Source of the DNA: Streptomyces sp. NBC_00557
GTDB lineage: Bacteria > Actinomycetota > Actinomycetes > Streptomycetales > Streptomycetaceae
Reading direction: 5' to 3'
Assembly (NCBI RefSeq): GCF_036345995.1
Contig: NZ_CP107796.1
Coordinates: 5,704,001 to 5,768,000, forward strand
DNA length: 64,000 nt
Translations under genes and position numbers: made by a program
The notes under the pieces: model-generated
Told to the model about the DNA's origin: nothing
The model's database searches: none
Seen by the model: the letters and a program-made list of their open reading frames with translations, nothing else
In this document: positions 18,139 through 29,688 of the stretch, piece by piece
How the letters are laid out: every line of letters starts with the position of its first letter
Position numbering within the stretch: position 1 is the stretch's first letter

Positions 18139-19152
18139 ATGACCGTACGTGTCGGCATCAACGGCTTCGGCCGCATCGGCCGCACCTATCTCCGCGCGGC
18201 CCTCGACCGCGCGGAGGCGGGAACCCAGGACGTCCACGTCGTCGCGATCAACGACATCGCCCCGCCCGCCACCCTCGCCCACCTCCTGGAGTACGACTCG
18301 ACGTTCGGACACATCGGACGCGAGGTCGTGCACGACGACAGCTCGATCACCGTCGACGGCCGGCGCATCGCCGTCACCGCCGAGCGCGACCCCGCCGCCC
18401 TGCACTGGTCCGACTACGGAGCCGACATCGTCATCGAGTCCACCGGCCGCTTCCGCGACCGCGACGCCGCGGCCCTGCACCTGAAGGCAGGCGCCCACAC
18501 GGTGCTGCTCTCGGCGCCCGGTAAGGGCGTCGACGCGACCCTCGTGATGGGCGTCAACGACAACACGTACGACCGGCACCGCGACCGGATCATCTCGGCC
18601 GCCTCCTGCACCACCAACTGCCTGGCGCCGATGGTCAAGGTGCTCGACGAGAACTTCGGCATCGACCGCGGCCTGCTGACCACCGTCCACGGCTACACCA
18701 ACGACCAGTCCCTGCTCGACGGCCCTCACAAGGACCTGCGCCGCGCCCGCTCGGCAGCCCTGAGCATCATCCCGACGAGCACCGGTGCCGCCCGCGCCGT
18801 CGGTCTCGTACTGCCGGAGCTGGACGGTGCGCTGGACGGTATCGCCGTCCGGGTGCCCGTGGAGGACGGCTCGCTCACTGACCTTACGGTGGTGCTGAAC
18901 CGCGAGGCCACCGCGGACGAGATCAACGCCGCCTTCGCCGCGGCGGCGGAGGGCCCGCTGAACGGCATCCTGCGCGTCTCGACGGCGCCCATCGTCTCCC
19001 GAGACGTCATCGGCGACCCGGCCTCCTGCGTCTTCGACGCCGCGCTCACCCAGGCGGGTGGCACCCTCGTCAAGGTCTTCGGCTGGTACGACAACGAATG
19101 GGGCTACACGAACCGGCTGCTGGACCTCACTGCGCTGGTCGCCGACGTCTGA
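18139..19152 (+). CDS. gap: Glyceraldehyde-3-phosphate dehydrogenase, type I
   Basis: 337 residues. NAD-binding VRVGINGFGRIGRTYLRAAL; catalytic Cys157 in SAASCTTNCLAP; substrate-phosphate contacts in TVHGYTNDQSLLDGPHKDLRRAR; C-terminal WYDNEWGYTNRLLDL. Glycolytic enzyme, cytoplasmic. AAAGGAG lies upstream of the ATG. In this setting it is probably an additional isoenzyme beside a housekeeping gap elsewhere. Confidence 0.96.
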   Translation: MTVRVGINGFGRIGRTYLRAALDRAEAGTQDVHVVAINDIAPPATLAHLLEYDSTFGHIGREVVHDDSSITVDGRRIAVTAERDPAALHWSDYGADIVIESTGRFRDRDAAALHLKAGAHTVLLSAPGKGVDATLVMGVNDNTYDRHRDRIISAASCTTNCLAPMVKVLDENFGIDRGLLTTVHGYTNDQSLLDGPHKDLRRARSAALSIIPTSTGAARAVGLVLPELDGALDGIAVRVPVEDGSLTDLTVVLNREATADEINAAFAAAAEGPLNGILRVSTAPIVSRDVIGDPASCVFDAALTQAGGTLVKVFGWYDNEWGYTNRLLDLTALVADV

Positions 19153-19193
19153 TGGGCAACGGCCAGCCGCTGTAGGTGGTTGCTGGAACCCGG

Positions 19194-19469
19194 TCAACGA
19201 CAACGGCGTAGCACACGGGCCACACGGGCCAGGTTCAGCCCGTATCCGACGCCGAAGGCGTGCGGCGTGAAGAAGGCGTCGCTGTCGGGATCCCAGAACT
19301 CGCGGGCGATCTTCTCCGGTGTGGGCCGCCGGAAGTCGTACGGGAGGCCGAAGATGCGCCCTGTCCAAGTGCGCGCCTCTGGGGGTTGGCGCAGTTCCTT
19401 CGTCAGAGCTGCAGCGACGACCGCGCCGGCGGCAACGAGCACCACGTTCTTTCGCAGTTGCCTGTTCAT
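19194..19469 (-). CDS. Small DUF5808-like protein
   Basis: 91 residues. One N-terminal membrane segment (NVVLVAAGAVVAAALT, residues 8-23), then a soluble domain with GLPYDFRRPTPEKIAREFWDP and FTPHAFGVGYGLNLARV, the pattern I recall for DUF5808. Function unknown. Divergent from the GNAT/acyl-CoA synthetase gene; a box lies between them. Confidence 0.65.
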   Translation of the reverse strand: MNRQLRKNVVLVAAGAVVAAALTKELRQPPEARTWTGRIFGLPYDFRRPTPEKIAREFWDPDSDAFFTPHAFGVGYGLNLARVARVLRRCR

Positions 19470-19526
19470 GGTCAGACGCTACGTGGCGTCCAGGCACGAG
19501 GCCAAGGCCATGGCGCCGCGCAACCA

Positions 19527-19540
19527 GGGCCGACCGGCCC
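19527..19540. promoter_or_regulatory. Candidate OsdR/DosR-type box upstream of the acyl-CoA synthetase/GNAT gene
   Basis: GGGCCGACCGGCCC, fully symmetric in both five-base arms. A weaker partner (GGCCATGGCGCC at 19506-19517) has its centre 22 bp upstream. It lies 85 bp upstream of the ATG at 19625 and 58 bp upstream of the divergent DUF5808-like gene. Confidence 0.58.
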
Positions 19541-19624
19541 AACGTCCGGCCCCGTACAGCCCCTGGGACTGCCGTGCCGCCCGCCGGATGCTCGAACCAT
19601 CGAGAAGCTTGGAGGAGATCCCTG

Positions 19625-22318
19625 ATGTCGGAAGCCGTGCTCAACCGACCCCCAGTTCACGCCCTGCTCGCGGACGGCACCACCGTGTGCATCCGTCCTG
19701 TGACCGCGGCCGACCACGACCGGGTGCAGGGACTCTATGAGGAGATGTCCCCGGACAATCTCCGTCTGCGTTTCTTCTCGCTGAGCCCCCGGTCCGCCGC
19801 CCTGGCCGCCGACCGGGCCTGCGCCCCCGCGCACCCCGGCTACCGGGCCCTGCTGGCCGAGACGCACGGTCAGGTGATCGGACTCGCCGAGTACGACACA
19901 GCGGGTGAGAAGGACGAGGCCGAGATCTCCATCGCCGTCTGCGACGGCCTGCACCACCGCGGAGTGGGCACCCTGCTCGTCGAGCACCTGGTCTCCACAG
20001 CCCGGGCGGAGGGCATCACCACCTTCACCGCCGACGCGCTCAGCGAGAACCGCGAGATACTCCGGCTCTTCGCCGACCTCGGCCTGCGTACCGCCCGCCG
20101 GTTCGACGGGCCCGAGGTGCGCTGCACGATCCGGCTCGACGCGGACGACGCCTATCTGTCGGCCGTGGAGGCCCGGGGCCGGGCCGCCGACGTGGCCAGC
20201 CTCGAGCCGCTGCTGTGCCCGAACGTGGTCGCAGTCGCTGGTGCCGGACGCAAACCCGGCTCGGTCGGCCGGGCGATCCTGCACCACTTGAAGGCGGGCG
20301 GCTACACCCACCGCCTGTTCGCCGTGAACCCGAGCGTGAACCACATCCTCGGCGTGCCGTCGTACCCGTCCGTGAGCGCGCTGCCCAAGACCCCCGACCT
20401 GGTGGTCGTGGCCGTCCCCGCAGCCGCCGTCCCGGCCACCGCCGAGGAATGTGGCAAGGCCGGGGTGCGGGCGCTGCTCGTCGTCACCGCCGGCCTCGAC
20501 GCCGGCCAGGCGCACACGCTGCTGGCCACGTGCCGCACCCACGGCATGCGCCTGGTGGGGCCCAACTGCCTCGGCATCTCCAACACCGACCCCGATCTGC
20601 GTCTGGACGCCACCTTCGCCGCCGACCACCCGCTCCCCGGGACCGCAGGCGTCGCCGTGCAGTCTGGCGGGGTCGGCATCGCACTGCTCGACGGGCTGTC
20701 CCGGCTCGGCATCGGGGTGTCGTCGTTCGCCTCCCTCGGCGACAAGTACGACGTCAGCGGCAACGACATGCTCCAGTGGTGGGAGAGTGATGGCCGCACT
20801 GAACTGGCGCTGCTGCACCTGGAGTCCTTCGGTAGTCCGCGCGCGTTCTCCCGCACCGCGCGCCGCGTCACCCGCCGTATGCCGGTCCTGACCGTGGACG
20901 CGGGCCGTACCGAGGCGGGCCGCCGCGCCGCCGCCTCGCACACGGCGGCGGCTGCCACCCGCACCATGACCCGGCAGGCACTGTTCACCCAGGCCGGCAT
21001 CACCGCCACCCGTTCGGTCGGCGAACTCCTCGAAACCGCCGCCCTGATGCACTCCCAGCCGCTCCCCGCAGGAACGCGTGTCGCGATCGTCACCAACGCG
21101 GGCGGTGCCGGGGTCCTCGCCGCGGACGCCTGCACGGAGGCGGGACTGGCTCTGCCGCCGTTGCCCGCTGACGTCGTCGACGACCTGCTCGCCGTGCTCC
21201 CGCAGGGTGCGGCGGTCGGCAACCCTGTCGACGCCACTGCGGCCGTCACGGAGGAACAGCTCGCGGACTGCCTGGACCGGCTGACGCACCACCCGGGCAT
21301 CGACGCCGTACTGGTGGCTCTCGTACCCACGGCGGTTGCCACCGCGACCGGTGACGACCTCGTCCGGGCACTCACCGACGCCCCCGCGCACCGGGCCAAG
21401 CCGGTTGCCGCCGTACGCCTCGAACAGGACCTGCCGGTCAAGCTGCTACCCGCCACCGGTGGCGGCACGATCCCCTCGTACGCCGAACCTCAGGCGGCGG
21501 CACGTGCGCTGGCTCACGCCGCACGCCGCGCGGCCTGGCTCGCCCGGCCCGTGGGCACGGTCCCGGAACTCGACGGCATCGGCACCACCCGTGCCCAGGA
21601 GATCACTGACACCTTCCTGGCCGAGTATCCGGACGGCGGCTGGCTCGACCCGCGCACCTGTGCCGACCTGCTGGACTGCTACGGCATTCCGCAGATCCCG
21701 TGGGCGTGGGCGGAGACCGAGGACGATGCCGTCCTCGCGGCCCGGCGGCTGCGCGGTCCGGACGGCCGGGTGGTGATGAAGGCCCACTGGCCGGGGCTGG
21801 TCCACAAGAGTGAGCAGCGCGCCGTGCATCTCGACCTCCAGGGCGACGCTCAGGTCCGGGCGGCCTTCCGGGACTTCGAGACCCGGTTCGCGGGGCTGCT
21901 GACCGGTGTGGTCGTACAGCCGCTTGCCGCGCGGGGCACCGAACTGTTCGCGGGCGTCGTCCAGGACGAGGTCTTCGGCCCGCTCGTGCTGTTCGGGCTC
22001 GGCGGCACCGCCACCGAGGTCCTCGGCGACCACGCCGCCCGTCTGGCCCCGCTCACCGACCACGATGTGCACGACCTGATCACCGCGCCGCGCTGCGCAC
22101 CGCTGCTGTTCGGAGCCCGCGGCAGCGGGCCGGCCGATCTCGAGGGCCTGGAGCAGCTGCTGTCGCGCCTGTCGCGTATGGCGGCTGACCTGCCGCAACT
22201 CTCGGAGGTCGACTTCAACCCCGTGCTCGCGACCACGGCCGATGTCTCCGTGCTCGACGCGCGGGTGCGGCTGGTGCCGCGCAGGCCCCAGGACCCCTAT
22301 CTGCGCCGACTCCGCTGA
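19625..22318 (+). CDS. GNAT acetyltransferase fused to an ADP-forming acyl-CoA synthetase-like protein
   Basis: 897 residues from ATG 19625 (GGAGGAG upstream). Order: GNAT domain (about 15-175, with CIRPVTAADHDRVQGLYEEM and HRGVGTLLVEHL), CoA-binding domain (about 190-320, VAVAGAGRKPGSVGRAIL), succinyl-CoA-ligase flavodoxin-like domains (about 325-640, GPNCLGISNTDP, VAVQSGGVGIALLDGLSRLG), and a C-terminal ATP-grasp domain (about 670-890, GRVVMKAHWPGLVHKSE, VVQPLAARGTELFAGVVQDE). An N-terminal GNAT is the arrangement described for the S. lividans protein acetyltransferase; the E. coli Pat has it at the C-terminus. It may acetylate enzymes such as acetyl-CoA synthetase, or make acetate and ATP. 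Which activity remains cannot be seen. Confidence 0.88.
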   Translation: MSEAVLNRPPVHALLADGTTVCIRPVTAADHDRVQGLYEEMSPDNLRLRFFSLSPRSAALAADRACAPAHPGYRALLAETHGQVIGLAEYDTAGEKDEAEISIAVCDGLHHRGVGTLLVEHLVSTARAEGITTFTADALSENREILRLFADLGLRTARRFDGPEVRCTIRLDADDAYLSAVEARGRAADVASLEPLLCPNVVAVAGAGRKPGSVGRAILHHLKAGGYTHRLFAVNPSVNHILGVPSYPSVSALPKTPDLVVVAVPAAAVPATAEECGKAGVRALLVVTAGLDAGQAHTLLATCRTHGMRLVGPNCLGISNTDPDLRLDATFAADHPLPGTAGVAVQSGGVGIALLDGLSRLGIGVSSFASLGDKYDVSGNDMLQWWESDGRTELALLHLESFGSPRAFSRTARRVTRRMPVLTVDAGRTEAGRRAAASHTAAAATRTMTRQALFTQAGITATRSVGELLETAALMHSQPLPAGTRVAIVTNAGGAGVLAADACTEAGLALPPLPADVVDDLLAVLPQGAAVGNPVDATAAVTEEQLADCLDRLTHHPGIDAVLVALVPTAVATATGDDLVRALTDAPAHRAKPVAAVRLEQDLPVKLLPATGGGTIPSYAEPQAAARALAHAARRAAWLARPVGTVPELDGIGTTRAQEITDTFLAEYPDGGWLDPRTCADLLDCYGIPQIPWAWAETEDDAVLAARRLRGPDGRVVMKAHWPGLVHKSEQRAVHLDLQGDAQVRAAFRDFETRFAGLLTGVVVQPLAARGTELFAGVVQDEVFGPLVLFGLGGTATEVLGDHAARLAPLTDHDVHDLITAPRCAPLLFGARGSGPADLEGLEQLLSRLSRMAADLPQLSEVDFNPVLATTADVSVLDARVRLVPRRPQDPYLRRLR

Positions 22319-22331
22319 GGAGGAACCCGAG

Positions 22332-23063
22332 ATGAAGCACAACAAGATCGGCTCCGTGATGACCACGGACGTCATCCGCGCCTCGTACGGCACCCCCTTC
22401 AAGGAAGTCGCCCGGCTGCTCGCTCACCACAGGATCAGCGGACTGCCGGTCGTGGACGAGGACCAGAAGGTCATCGGCGTCATCTCCGAGACCGACCTGA
22501 TGGCCCGCCAGGCCGAAACACCCGACCCGTACGAGCCGAAGCACCGCTCGCGCATCGCGGCGTTGACGCGCGACGGCAGGCGGAGGGCCGCCAAGGCCAC
22601 GGCCCGCACCGCCGGCCGGCTGATGACCGAACCGCCCGTCACCGTGCGCGCCGAGGACACCATCGTCGAGGCCGCGCGGACCATGGCCCAGCGGCACGTA
22701 GAACGGCTGCCGGTCGTGGACGAGGAGGACCGGCTCGTCGGCATCGTCACCCGCCGTGACCTGCTCCAGGTCTTCCTCCGGCCGGACACGGAGATCCGCG
22801 ACGAGGTGGTCGAGGAAGTCCTCGTGCGTGCGCTGTGGCTGACCCCGCGGAGCGTCGATGTCTCCGTGGTGGAGGGTGTGGTCACGCTCGCCGGCCACAT
22901 GGAGCGCAAGAGTGAGACGGAGATCGCCGTCTCCATGGCCAAGCAGATCGACGGCGTGGTCGCGGTGGTCGACAACCTCACTTACCGCCTGGACGACAGC
23001 CACGTCCAGCCCGCCGAACAGGCACTGCACGGCGTGGCCGACGACTGGCTGCGTCGCCTGTGA
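22332..23063 (+). CDS. CBS-pair and BON domain protein
   Basis: 243 residues from ATG 22332 (AGGAGGAA upstream, 13 bp after the previous stop). CBS 1 about residues 5-60 (IGSVMTTDVIRASYGTPFKE, ISGLPVVDEDQKVIGVISETDL), CBS 2 about 98-155 (LMTEPPVTVRAEDTIVEAA, VERLPVVDEEDRLVGIVTRRDLL), BON domain about 165-225 (VDVSVVEGVVTLAGHMERKSE). A paralogue of 5207-5911. Shares the operon with the acyl-CoA synthetase fusion and the flavodoxin-like gene; probably an adenylate-responsive accessory protein, partner unknown. Confidence 0.85.
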   Translation: MKHNKIGSVMTTDVIRASYGTPFKEVARLLAHHRISGLPVVDEDQKVIGVISETDLMARQAETPDPYEPKHRSRIAALTRDGRRRAAKATARTAGRLMTEPPVTVRAEDTIVEAARTMAQRHVERLPVVDEEDRLVGIVTRRDLLQVFLRPDTEIRDEVVEEVLVRALWLTPRSVDVSVVEGVVTLAGHMERKSETEIAVSMAKQIDGVVAVVDNLTYRLDDSHVQPAEQALHGVADDWLRRL

Positions 23064-23077
23064 GGGGGCGGACCGCC

Positions 23078-23575
23078 ATGACCGGCAAGGTCCTGGTCGC
23101 GTACGGGACGACGAACGGATCGACTGCGCAGATCGCCGAGGCCGTTGCCCAGGTCCTGCGCAAGAACGGGCTGACGGCCGAGGTACGGCCTGCACCATCC
23201 GTGGCGAACATCGAGACCTACGATGCGGTGGTGATTGGGGGCGCGCTGTACACCGGCCGCTGGCAGAAGGACGCGCGCCGCTTCGTCCGCCGCCACCGCC
23301 GTGCCCTGGCCGAACGCCCCCTGTGGTTTTTCAGCAGCGGGCCGCTGGACGCCTCAGCCTTGGAGCGGAACATCCCGCCCGTGTCCGGCGTGCGGCGCGC
23401 CATGGACCGGCTCGGCGTCAGGGAGCACCTCACCTTCGGCGGCTGCTTGGAGGAGGGCGCGCGGGGCAGAGTCGCACGGATGATCCTCCGCAACGGCAAG
23501 GGCGGTGACTTCCGCGACTTCCCCGCGATCGAGGCCTGGGCGCAGCGGATCGCAAAGGAACTGACGGCTGCTTAG
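23078..23575 (+). CDS. Flavodoxin-domain protein, HemG-like
   Basis: 165 residues. FMN-binding flavodoxin pattern VLVAYGTTNGSTAQIAEAVA near the N-terminus, YDAVVIGGALYTGRWQKDA in the middle. This is the layout of menaquinone-dependent protoporphyrinogen oxidase (HemG) and related flavodoxins. ATG 23078 has GAGGGGGCGG upstream; GTG 23060 overlapping the previous stop is the alternative. An oxygen-independent protoporphyrinogen oxidase would make sense in anoxia, but this is inference. Confidence 0.72.
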   Translation: MTGKVLVAYGTTNGSTAQIAEAVAQVLRKNGLTAEVRPAPSVANIETYDAVVIGGALYTGRWQKDARRFVRRHRRALAERPLWFFSSGPLDASALERNIPPVSGVRRAMDRLGVREHLTFGGCLEEGARGRVARMILRNGKGGDFRDFPAIEAWAQRIAKELTAA

Positions 23576-23610
23576 GTCATCACCTCCTCGCCTTGGCTCC
23601 CGCCCACGAT

Positions 23611-24306
23611 TCACGGCACGAGGGCGACCGGACACTGAGCTTCGCGCAACAAGGCCTGCACGACGCCCGGTGTCCCGCTGGCGCCGCGTCCCACGACCAA
23701 GAGTGCGGCGGCCTCGGCGTGGTGGATCAAGGCCTCGACGGGGTTGAGCAGTACGACGTCCTCAAGGACCGGAACCCGCGGGTACTTCACCCGCCAAGGC
23801 CGCAGCGCGTCGCCCAGCAGCTGCACTTCGTGGTCCTCCCACGTGGCACGGTCCGCCTCGGGAACACCGAAGGGCAACCCGGCGGCGCAGGAGGGAAGTT
23901 TCCAGGCGTGTACGGCGTGCAGCCGTACCCCCCGGACCTGGGCGGCGCCGAAGGCGAAGTCGATGGCCTGCTCCGCCGGGTGACGGGCGTCAATCCCGAG
24001 GGTGACCTGTGTGACCCGGCGGGCCGGAGCTGCGACGGGGACGTCGGCGTCCGGTATGAGTACCACGGGGCACGCGGAGGCGGCCGTAACGGCGAGTGCA
24101 GCCGGGCCCGTTGCCAGGCCGGTGGTGTCGTCCCCCGTCGCGGACAGGTCGAGCACGAGCATCGCCGTGGTACTCAGATCGTTCGGCGGTGAGCCGTACC
24201 GCACCTCGAGCGGCAGGTCGCGCAGCGACGCCTCGTGCGCCGCCCAGTCCACGGCCGTATGACTACGGCCTGTCCCGTTGGCGCAGGCAATGATGACTCG
24301 GCTCAC
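23611..24306 (-). CDS. Universal stress protein with a reduced first domain
   Basis: 231 residues from a GTG with GGGAGG upstream. It is about 60-70 residues shorter than the neighbouring tandem USPs. The first domain starts normally (VIIACANGTGRSHTAVDWAA) but lacks most of its centre and the G-x-x-G nucleotide loop, going quickly to VTAASACPVVLIPDAD. The second domain is complete (VTLGIDARHPAEQAIDFAF ... LLVVGRGASGTPGVVQALL). Divergent from another USP gene over a shared double box. Confidence 0.82.
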   Translation of the reverse strand: MSRVIIACANGTGRSHTAVDWAAHEASLRDLPLEVRYGSPPNDLSTTAMLVLDLSATGDDTTGLATGPAALAVTAASACPVVLIPDADVPVAAPARRVTQVTLGIDARHPAEQAIDFAFGAAQVRGVRLHAVHAWKLPSCAAGLPFGVPEADRATWEDHEVQLLGDALRPWRVKYPRVPVLEDVVLLNPVEALIHHAEAAALLVVGRGASGTPGVVQALLREAQCPVALVP

Positions 24307-24382
24307 GACGATCGCCTCCCTGGCACACGGGTGACCCGCTCTCACTCCTCCTACCGTGCCGACCGCCCCAGGACCGGCGCAG

Positions 24383-24416
24383 GGGCCGAATGGACCCGCG
24401 AGAGCCCTTGCGGCCC
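24383..24416. promoter_or_regulatory. Candidate OsdR/DosR-type double box between two divergent USP genes
   Basis: GGGCCGAATGGACC at 24383-24396 and AGCCCTTGCGGCCC at 24403-24416, centres 20 bp apart. They lie 77 bp upstream of the USP at 24306 and 70 bp upstream of the USP at 24486. Confidence 0.62.
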
Positions 24417-24485
24417 ATATCCGACCGGGTCCCCTCAGGAAGACGCTGGCAGTACCAAGCAGAACAAGCGCAGGAGGTGCGCACC

Positions 24486-25388
24486 ATGCTGTCGCCCGTC
24501 ATCGCCGCAGTAGACGGATCGACCGAGAGCCTCGCCGCCGCCGAGTGGGCCGCCCGCGAGGCCGTGCGTCGTGACCGACCGCTGCGACTGGTGCACGCCT
24601 GGAACTGGCATCCCCGCCAGACGGAAGGGGAGCCGGCGAACGCCGCGCAGCGGCATTTGGCGCGCCGCGTTCTGCGGCAGGCGGAGGAGCGCATCCGCAG
24701 CGCCGTACCCGGCGTGGACGTCGCCGATGAGCAGGTCGAGGGCCCGGCGACCGCGGCCTTGCTGAAGGCCGCTGAACAGGCCGAACTGCTGGTCCTGGGC
24801 TCGCGCGGCCTGAGCGGCTTCACCGGACTCCTCGTCGGGTCCGTCGCCCAAGGGGTGGTCGCGAAGGCCACCCGTCCCGTGATCCTCGTACGGACAGGGG
24901 AGGAGGCCGAGGACGAGCACTTCCCGGCGGACGACGGCAGCCCGTCCACCCGGACCGGCTACCTCGATGTAGTGCTCGGCATCGACCTCGCTGATGCCTG
25001 CGACGAGGTGATCGAGTTCGCGTTCGAGGAGGCCCAGTTGCGGCGGGCCCGGCTGCGGGTCGTGTACGCCTGGCAGCCGCCTTCCGCGATCAGCCTCGGC
25101 CCCGGAGACATCGTTCTGGTCAACGATCCTGCGCGGGCCGAGGAGTGGCAGGGCTTCCTGTCCGCTGTCCTGAAGGTGTGGCGGGACAAGTACCCCGAGA
25201 CCGAGGTCCTGGAGACCGTTGTGGAGGGCAAGGCCTCCACCGCGCTGGTCCGGGCCGCCTCGGCGGCGAGCCTCCTCGTCGTCGGCCGCCGCCTGTCCGA
25301 GCGGCCGATGGTTCCGCGCATCGGTCCCGTCACCCATGCCGCCGTCCACCACGTCGGCTGCCCGCTGGCCGTCGTGCCCCACATGTGA
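24486..25388 (+). CDS. Universal stress protein, tandem USP domains
   Basis: 300 residues from ATG 24486 (AGGAGGTG upstream). Domain 1: VIAAVDGSTESLAAAEWAAR with VLGSRGLSGFTGLLVGSVAQ. Domain 2: VVLGIDLADACDEVIEFAF with VVGRRLSERPMVPRIGPVTHA. Very similar in plan to 14409-15314. It precedes ppdK by 16 bp and probably shares its transcript. Confidence 0.92.
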   Translation: MLSPVIAAVDGSTESLAAAEWAAREAVRRDRPLRLVHAWNWHPRQTEGEPANAAQRHLARRVLRQAEERIRSAVPGVDVADEQVEGPATAALLKAAEQAELLVLGSRGLSGFTGLLVGSVAQGVVAKATRPVILVRTGEEAEDEHFPADDGSPSTRTGYLDVVLGIDLADACDEVIEFAFEEAQLRRARLRVVYAWQPPSAISLGPGDIVLVNDPARAEEWQGFLSAVLKVWRDKYPETEVLETVVEGKASTALVRAASAASLLVVGRRLSERPMVPRIGPVTHAAVHHVGCPLAVVPHM

Positions 25389-25404
25389 GAGACCGGAGAG
25401 CGCG

Positions 25405-28089
<2,685 letters not shown>

Positions 28090-28125
28090 CAGTCGCATTC
28101 GGCTTGGCGATCGGGCTCCCCAGGT

Positions 28126-28195
28126 AGCCCAGCGCAGCCCGTGGGTTGCGCGTGCTGGGCTCCCCATGGCCTCCCCGCCGGCGGGCGGGGAGGCC
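28126..28195 (+). terminator. Tandem stem-loops after ppdK
   Basis: First hairpin: AGCCCAGC at 28126-28133 pairs with GCTGGGCT at 28154-28161, with a partly paired interior. Second: GGCCTCCCCGCC at 28168-28179 pairs perfectly with GGCGGGGAGGCC at 28184-28195 around a 4-nt loop. No T-run follows, as is common in GC-rich actinomycetes. Strong candidates for termination of the USP-ppdK transcript. Confidence 0.7.
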
Positions 28196-28376
28196 GCTTC
28201 GGGTGACCGGAACCGCATCCACCAGGGGTGTGGATCCGCAGCCTCGCCTCTTCGTCTCCGCCGCCCGAACGGGGCACGCTCGCCTCGCCGGTGAGGACGG
28301 GCGTGGGGACTTTCGCGGAGGGGAGCGTCGTCCTCTCCGCACGACCTTCGCAATCAGCGCGGCGGCCCGGTGTCCT

Positions 28377-28412
28377 GGGACGGCAGGTCGCACCCCCGGA
28401 GCCAATCGGCCC
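28377..28412. promoter_or_regulatory. Candidate OsdR/DosR-type double box upstream of the D-lactate dehydrogenase-like gene
   Basis: GGGACGGCAGGTCG at 28377-28390 and GAGCCAATCGGCCC at 28399-28412, centres 22 bp apart, about 65 bp upstream of the GTG at 28475. Nothing else of note is seen in 28196-28376. Confidence 0.52.
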
Positions 28413-28474
28413 TCTTGCCTTATGCGATCCCGGCCTACGGTGGAGGTGATCACCGATCGACGGGAGGAGAGCAG

Positions 28475-29488
28475 GTGGAGATCGTCGCCTATGGCGTCCT
28501 CGCGGACGAGGAGCCGCTGCTGAGGGACGCGTTCGACAAGGCGTTCGCGGGCCGGCATGAGCTGAGGTGTCTGGGGCTGTTCCTGGACGGGGACACCGTC
28601 CCGACCGCCGCGGGCCACGAGGTCGTGCTCAGCAGCGTCAACGACACCTTGGACGCCAAGGTACTGCGTTCGCTGACCAAGGGAGGCACCCGACTGATCG
28701 CCCAGCGGTCCACTGGCTTCAACAACATCGACCTGACCGCAGCCAAGGAACTGGGGCTCACGGTTGCCCGGGTCTCGTACTACTCGCCGTACTCGGTCGC
28801 CGAGTTCGCCTGGACCCTGGCCCTGGCGGTCAACCGCCGGATCGTCCGGGCCGCGCACCGCACCCGGGAGTTCGACTTCCGACTCGACGGGCTGATGGGC
28901 CGCGACCTGCGCGGCCGGACGGCCGGGGTGGTGGGCACCGGCAAGATCGGCGCGGCGTTCGCCCGGATCGCCCATGGGTTCGGGATGCGGCTGCTGGGCT
29001 GGGACGTCGCCGAGAACCCCGACTGCCTGGCGCTCGGCATGAAGTACGTGCCGCGCGAGCGGCTGTTCGCCGAGGCGGACCTGGTCAGCCTGCACGTGCC
29101 GCTGCTGCCCGAGACCCATCACCTCGTCGATGCCAAGGCCCTGGCGCTGATGAAGGACGACGCGATCCTGGTCAACTCCAGCCGTGGCGGCCTGGTGGAC
29201 ACCGACGCCCTGCTGGAGACGCTGCGCGCCGGACGGCTGAGCGGTGTCGGCCTCGACGTATACGAGGAGGAGGCCGGCGTGTTCTTCCTGGACAAGTCGC
29301 TGGAAGTGATGACCGACGAACGCCTCGCACGGCTAATGACCTTCAGCAACGTCCTGACCACATCGCACCAGGCCTACTTCACCCGGGACGCCGTCGGGCA
29401 GATCGCCCAGACCACGGTGGCCAACATCGAGGACTACTTCGCCGGCCGCTCCGGCGACAACGTGCTCGTCCGCCCCGAGACACCCTGA
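28475..29488 (+). CDS. 2-hydroxyacid dehydrogenase, D-lactate dehydrogenase-like
   Basis: 337 residues from a GTG start (GGGAGGAG upstream). Substrate-binding part has [19 protein letters not shown]-binding [20 protein letters not shown]; catalytic Arg in [15 protein letters not shown] and His in TTSHQAYFT. The C-terminal arrangement with [11 protein letters not shown] is typical of fermentative D-lactate dehydrogenases (LdhA). It would reduce pyruvate to D-lactate and regenerate NAD. Other D-2-hydroxyacid substrates cannot be excluded. Confidence 0.88.
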   Translation: MEIVAYGVLADEEPLLRDAFDKAFAGRHELRCLGLFLDGDTVPTAAGHEVVLSSVNDTLDAKVLRSLTKGGTRLIAQRSTGFNNIDLTAAKELGLTVARVSYYSPYSVAEFAWTLALAVNRRIVRAAHRTREFDFRLDGLMGRDLRGRTAGVVGTGKIGAAFARIAHGFGMRLLGWDVAENPDCLALGMKYVPRERLFAEADLVSLHVPLLPETHHLVDAKALALMKDDAILVNSSRGGLVDTDALLETLRAGRLSGVGLDVYEEEAGVFFLDKSLEVMTDERLARLMTFSNVLTTSHQAYFTRDAVGQIAQTTVANIEDYFAGRSGDNVLVRPETP

Positions 29489-29521
29489 TCTACGTCTGCT
29501 CCCGCCGCGCGACGCGAAGAG

Positions 29522-29567
29522 GGGCCGTTGGACCCCATCCGACGGCCGGCCCGGGGCTGTTCGGCCC
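29522..29567. promoter_or_regulatory. Candidate OsdR/DosR-type boxes upstream of the lone cytochrome oxidase subunit I
   Basis: GGGCCGTTGGACCC at 29522-29535 and GGGCTGTTCGGCCC at 29554-29567. The spacing is 32 bp, wider than usual, with GGCC-rich sequence between them. About 120 bp upstream of the GTG at 29689. Confidence 0.55.
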
Positions 29568-29688
29568 TATCCGACCCCGGTACCCCTCGGACGATCATGA
29601 TGCGGCGGCCGGGAAGGCCGGTTCCATACCTGCACCAGGGCACTTCCCGGCTCGTCGTCGACATGGCAGATGGGGAGGGCACCGTCCG

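Noticed and set aside
19472..21391. A 639-codon minus-strand frame opposite the acyl-CoA synthetase fusion, and similar frames opposite ctaD and narG
   Set aside because: Typical high-GC antisense frames without recognisable motifs; the opposite strand carries the conserved proteins.
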